Shown in pieces: positions 59,241-64,000 of a DNA stretch of 64,000 nt. Numbering within the stretch: the stretch's first letter is position 1; each line of letters starts with the position of its first letter. This DNA is from Rhodamnia argentea. Lineage: Eukaryota; Streptophyta; Magnoliopsida; Myrtales; Myrtaceae. A program made the position numbers and the translations under genes. The stretch covers positions 26,584,283 to 26,648,282 of the forward strand of contig NC_063156.1 of the NCBI RefSeq assembly GCF_020921035.1. Direction: 5' to 3'. The notes under the pieces were generated by a model. The model was not told where the DNA came from. It searched no databases and saw nothing but the letters and a program-made list of their open reading frames with translations.

Positions 59241-60850
59241 TAAGGATTGCGTGTTTTTTTGGCCTCCCTTGTTCTTTTGGCGTCTCTCTTGTTTGTTTTA
59301 TTTTCTCAGTAATTTCGATTATTAATCAGACGATGGACTAAAATTGAAAGTTCGTAGTTTTTGAATTTATCAAATCGATGAATTACAACTAAGATAAACA
59401 GTAACCCCGCACAACATCTTCAAAATTGGACTATTCCGTAAAAGACCTAGCACTTGAAACGCGTTAACGAGAATAAAACGATAGTACTTATTAATTAATA
59501 TAATTTAATTGTTAGGGTGCATGACCGTATATATTGGCATGTTGTTAGTCCAATCAACTCACTAAAATAGTTAATCTAAATGAATTTACTATTTAGTAGT
59601 TGTTCTGCTGTCAAGGATTACCGATCAAAACTTTGAAAACTTTTCGTATTGAATATAATTAATCGCATGTTTAATCGAAACTTGATACCACAGCTTCTAT
59701 TCCATTGGCATATGCTCGGCTATTATCGGTCGGAGGGACCTCCACCGCCCCGACAATCTTAAAAGGGGGAGTCAATCATAGGATTTAGAAAAAAAAATGT
59801 TAAGAAAAAGGAAAAAAAAAATTCTTCGAAGTTGACATTAGAACCGCAACATGTTGACTTGAAATGGTCCATATAATAAATGCATATTTCACTATTATTC
59901 TTTCATGAAATAGTGAAAGGAATCGACTTTAGTCGACCGTCGGCTGAATAATTTTTTTTTCTCTGTAAATGATATAAAAAGCATGTATTTTAGCTTATGA
60001 AAGCTCGTTCGTTAAGGTAAAAATTCATCACGTCACCGGTTCAATTTGTCTATTCCGTAAATGTAAGACTCGTGAGATTATGAAAATTAGACACGAGTAA
60101 ATTTGATCATCAAAGCATGTTTGAACACCATGACCTATTGTGTGTGTTGCTTACCATATCTTGCATTTGATATTTTAACGGAATCGATACTTTGCAAACC
60201 TTTTGTGATTTGATCGATTGCCTCACGGTATTTCTTTGTTTTTTTTTTTGGGTTAAATAGAAACACTATAGCATCAAATATCTTTCGAGGTATGATGTAC
60301 ATGAAATGAACAAATCAATTTTGAGAATCATATTCACCTATACGTAATGCGTCAAGTGGTATATAATAAGAGTAATTTTTAGATTACGGATCTCCAAGAG
60401 AGAAATTCTCGATTCACATTCTATTTACGATGATTTACAAGTTTAATATATTTTTTTTTCTAGCTTTCGTGGCTTTGCACACCCAAAATATTTCATATTT
60501 GGTATATAACTTTGAAATTAGGTCTTGAAATTTTAAGTGAGAAGTAAATGGACTCCTAAGGGCATGCAAAATTTTCAAAGTGGGGAAAAAGTAGAAATGA
60601 CCAAAAGTTGAGGGAGCTAAGTGAAAAATAAATCGACCCGAAAGAGCATTTAGAAATATCAAAGTGGGGAAGAAATAGGATTCGGTAAAAGTTAAGAGGA
60701 TATGTTTTTTAAAAAAAAAAAGATATGTTTATTTTACGAAGAATGAATGGTTAAAAAAAAAAGTATAAAAAAATAATAGATAAAAATATATTTTAAATTA
60801 TTCATGAGACTATCGATACTGTTAAAACATTTTTTGTTAATCAGTTATTT
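59241..60850. other. AT-rich spacer upstream of GID1
   Basis: No gene is visible. A weak direct repeat with the core TCAAAGTGGGGAA occurs at about 60576 and 60659. The segment nearest 60850 probably belongs to the GID1 promoter. Confidence 0.4.
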
Positions 60851-61027
60851 TAAGGTAGTGGGACCCACTTGCACTGTATAGCTCGGCCGCCCCAGTTTGT
60901 CGTCTCCCTCGTCTCCGTTAACCACTCGCTCAGCTCCGTCGTTCCCTCTGCGTTTAACTTTAGACTCTCTCTCTCCCCCCTCTCCCCTGTCTGTAGTCTG
61001 TACTTTAAGCTCTAGTCCCTCTCCATT

Positions 61028-61065
<38 letters not shown>

Positions 61066-61444
61066 GTATCTGAGTAGGATCTTCGATCTCACTCAAATTG
61101 CGTCTGAGCCATCTTTGTTCTCTTGTTACATCAGAAGAAGAACTGTCCCTTCCCCTGTTCAGAGAACCACCCCCTGCTCCTCTCTTCTTCAACGAGGAAT
61201 CTCCGGCGCAAATTAACCCTCACGCACACGACGCAGCAAATCACCCGCGCAGACACAGAGAGCGAGAGAGAGAGAACAGGCCAGCTTCTTCTTCATCGCT
61301 CTCCAAAACTCTCCGGCCGTTATTATGATTCTCAGAAAGGCTGTCGTGGCGAAGCTCGTGTTTTGGGTCTAGGCTTCTTCTTCTTCTTCTTTCTGCTGTT
61401 CGTCGTCTTCTTTGGCCTCTGGGTTTCGGATCGCTCGTTGTGTC
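60851..61444 (+). promoter_or_regulatory. GID1 proximal promoter and long 5' leader
   Basis: From about 60960 the sequence is pyrimidine-rich, with a (CT)n run at 61029-61052 followed by a CACACA run, a layout typical of plant core promoters and leaders. Upstream open frames (for example starting 61098) would overlap the GID1 start. No clear TATA box is seen close by, so the start site is not fixed. Confidence 0.45.
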
Positions 61445-63205
61445 ATGGCTGGTAGTAATGAAGTCAACGCCAATGAATCTAAGGTGCTTCCTCGAATCCC
61501 TCTGTGATCCTTCAGCTTCTTGGTGTTCTCTTTTCTTGAACAACCCCAGTTGTGGTTGCGCGTTCGGGGAGTTTGTGATGGTAATTGTAGGTGATTTGGC
61601 GATCTGGTTTGTGGGGTTTTTCTGGATGCTTCGATTTTTTTGGAGGCTTTCACCTGCAATGGACTCGAACTTGTTTGTTTGGAAAGGTGATGCCTGAGGT
61701 GATTTTGCTTGGTTTGTGGAGAAAAAGCCGTGATTTTTCCTTCCCTCACTGCGAGTTCAAAAAATTTGGGTGATTGTGGCTACCCGTGCTGTTCAATCGC
61801 AGTTCTGATTTACGATCTGTTTGATGGCGCCTCTGCTTCTGGTTTTTTTTTTTTTTTTTGGGACTCGTCTTATCTTAGATTCCTTTTTGTCTTAAGTTTA
61901 GTGGTTGAAATTTCAATGTTAATTATAGCAAATGGAGAGAAGTTCGGGCTTGATCGGACGAAGAGTTTGGCCTTTTCACATTTGGAGGACGGCGGGTCAT
62001 CCTCGCTCCTACCTTTTTCTGTTTCCTTTTCCAGTAAATTTCCAACTTCCCTGTCAATGATATGATCTTTTCATTTTGCTGTGTGAATTTCTTGGTTTCT
62101 TGCTACAAGATGCTCAAAGATCGATCTGTTGTTTAACATGTCGAATTCGTGTCGCAATTGGTAAACACTCCAAGCACTAATTTGTGTCTTTCCTCTCTTT
62201 CTCTTGTAGAGAGTTGTTCCCTTAAACACATGGGTACTCATCTCTAACTTCAAGCTAGCATACAATCTCCTCCGCCGGCCCGATGGGACCTTCAATCGAG
62301 ACTTGGCTGAGTTCCTCGACCGGAAAGTGCCCGCCAACTCCGTCCCTGTCGAAGGAGTCTTGTCGTTCGATCATGTCCATCGCGCCACTGGCCTTCTGAA
62401 CCGGGTGTACTTACCGGCGCCCGACGGTGTGTCTCAATGGGGATTTGAAGAGATCGATAAGCCTCTGAGCACCACCGAGGCTGTCCCTGTCATTTTATTC
62501 TTCCACGGCGGGAGCTTCAGCCACTCCTCCGCCAACAGTGCGATTTATGACACCTTCTGCCGCCGCCTCGTCGGCCTTTGCAAGGGGGCGGTCGTGTCGG
62601 TGAATTACCGCCGCTCGCCCGAACACAGATACCCCTGTGCCTACGACGATGGTTGGGCAGCCCTGAAGTGGGTGAAGTCGAGACCATGGCTGATGAGTGG
62701 GAAAGACTCTAAAGTCCATGTGTATTTAGCTGGCGATAGCTCGGGCGGTAACATCGCTCATCACGTGGCGGTCAGGGCTGCCGAGGCCGAGGTGGAAATA
62801 CTAGGTAACATCCTTCTTCATCCTTTGTTTGGCGGGCAAGAAAGAACTGAATCCGAGATGAGATTAGATGGGAAATACTTTGTTAGACTAGAGGAACGCG
62901 ATTGGTACTGGCGGGCTTATCTCCCCGAAGGGGAAGACCGCAACCACCCTGCCTGCAATCCCTTTGGTCCCCGCGGCAAAAGCCTCAAGGGGCTTAAGTT
63001 TCCAAAGAGCCTCGTCGTCGTGGCGGGTCTGGATCTTCTCCAGGACTGGCAATTAACTTATGTGGAAGGGTTAGAAAGGAACTGTCAAGAAGTGAAGTTG
63101 CTATATCTGAAGGAGGCCACGATTGGGTTTTACTTCCTCCCGAACAACGAGCATTTCTACTGCCTCATGGAGGAGATCAAGAACTTTGTCAAGATTGACT
63201 GTTAA
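61445..63205 (+). CDS. GID1B: GID1B-like gibberellin receptor (2 exons)
   Basis: Exons 61445-61483 (MAGSNEVNANESK) and 62210-63205 join in phase 0 to give 344 aa, matching the GID1 size and the conserved early intron. Family features: N-terminal lid VVPLNTWVLISNFKLAYNLLRRPDG; FLDRKVPANSVPVEGV; the hormone-sensitive-lipase HGG motif (H112); GDSSGGN (S190); D288 in GLDLLQDW. The catalytic His is replaced by Ile (I318, ATIGFYF), as in true GID1 receptors, which bind gibberellin and do not hydrolyse esters. On binding GA the lid closes and the receptor recruits DELLA proteins for SCF-SLY1/GID2 ubiquitination, in the nucleus. The wording SFDHV, ATIGFYFLPNN and LMEEI points to the GID1B branch. The C-terminus (FVKIDC) is shorter than Arabidopsis GID1B. 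The intron is 726 bp. Confidence 0.94.
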
Positions 63206-63916
63206 ATATAAAGACCCACTTAACCTTTACTTACTTACAGGCAGAAGCAGTCCATACATAACACAAGCTTGACTGTTTTCGGGTTCTGTACTCGGTTTTC
63301 CATCTATCGCGGTGGTGGTTGTGTAGTATTTTTCTTCAGGGTTTTTCTTCCCTCTCTTTGCTGTTCTAGCATTCTTGGCGGCAGCATGAATGAGAGTTGT
63401 ATCGATCGGTCGGGTCTCTTGAGAGGGTGGCCTTTGTCGTGGCGGATCGGACTCTGCTATACAAATTAGACGGATCGTCTTACATCTACTATAACCTCTC
63501 ACTGTGTTAGGCTTCCAGCTGAGGAGGATTCCTGGGGTGGCGGGGCTCGTGGCATCGACGCGTGGTGGTCGATCGATCTAGTCTTAGCAGGTGATGATCA
63601 TTCTTAGGAGCACTAATTTCTGAACTTTGATTATACAATCCTTGGTATGGAAATATGTATCTGATACTTGTGGCCTAGAGCAAATACAAGAAGAGGCTTT
63701 TGCCTCTGTATGTTTTCCCTTCTCAGTTGGACTTGGTCCTTTCTCCTCCTCTTCTGATGGCGAAACGAACGAAATCACTGCACAAACATAAGCAAACATC
63801 AGTCGACCAAAAGAAAACATCAGTGCACGAAGTGCAGGGCTTTGAAATTCTGCTAAGGCACAAGATTCTCGTCTTTGATCTTCCACTTAGTCATATTTGC
63901 ATCCCCACTAGGAATT
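63206..63916. other. Region between GID1 and a possible converging gene
   Basis: Directly after the GID1 stop comes probable 3'UTR (to about 63600 or so). The rest could be 3'UTR of a minus-strand gene ending at 63917. Open frames here show no known domain. Confidence 0.4.
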
Positions 63917-64000
63917 TCATGTCCAATCAAAAGTTTTAACACGAGGATCGAGGTACGAAACAAGCATGTGGCGTGGCGGACCATCCCAGAAGATGTCCCC
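63917..64000 (-). CDS. Possible C-terminal end of a minus-strand gene (cut by window)
   Basis: On the minus strand the frame is open from the window edge to a TGA at 63917-63919 and reads 27 residues, ending GPPRHMLVSYLDPRVKTFDWT in two overlapping pieces (GPPRHMLVSYLDP and LDPRVKTFDWT). The composition (W, D, P, R, balanced) looks like protein rather than noise, but the stretch is short and I do not recognise the family. If real, the gene converges on GID1 with about 700 bp between stop codons. Confidence 0.3.
   Translation of the reverse strand, partial: GDIFWDGPPRHMLVSYLDPRVKTFDWT

Overview
This window is nuclear DNA from a flowering plant. The genes are split by GT-AG introns, the products are typical plant proteins (a plant-type NPL4, SCC3, SLOW WALKER1/UTP15, an E-class PPR protein, YUCCA flavin monooxygenases and a GID1 gibberellin receptor), and the spacers are AT-rich and full of LTR, MITE-like and SINE-like debris. 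It looks like a woody eudicot. Several short dispersed repeats resemble ones I associate with Eucalyptus and other Myrtaceae, but that is recollection and not proof.

Layout. 1-31 kb is gene-rich: an NPL4 homologue (+, 255-3845, two exons), the cohesin subunit SCC3 (+, 5236-15611, 21 exons reconstructed in frame), the intronless nucleolar WD40 protein UTP15/SWA1 (-, 17232-18815), an intronless PPR gene carrying one frameshift (-, 21512-23537), a Tas-like aldo/keto reductase (-, 25511-30393, 12 exons) and a tRNA-Ala(UGC) gene (-, 30567-30639) just upstream of the reductase. 31-35 kb is repeat-rich and holds a MITE with a perfect 10-bp target duplication and a decayed LTR retrotransposon.

35.2-50.35 kb is a tandem duplication of a unit of about 6.4 kb, each copy carrying a YUCCA10-like auxin-biosynthesis gene on the minus strand. 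The right copy (45434-47669) is intact. The left copy (36485-41037) is broken: a 2313-bp element with LTR-type ends (TG...CA, 5-bp target duplication) sits in its third exon, the splice acceptor of that exon is mutated from AG to GG, and its NADPH motif has changed. Fragments of related LTRs lie on both sides of the duplicated block.

50.4-60.9 kb has no recognisable gene. It holds a second, larger MITE of the same general type, two GC-rich islands and AT-rich spacer. The window closes with a GID1B-like gibberellin receptor (+, 61445-63205) and a possible C-terminal exon of a converging gene cut by the right edge.

The genes do not form a pathway; this is an ordinary plant gene neighbourhood (protein degradation, cohesion, ribosome biogenesis, organellar RNA processing, redox, auxin synthesis, gibberellin perception). 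I found no system that I could defend as wholly new. The most informative parts are the decaying YUCCA10 copy with its datable insertion, the foldback elements with target-site duplications, and the PPR frameshift. All exon boundaries were read by eye from GT/AG sites and frame continuity and were not checked against transcripts.
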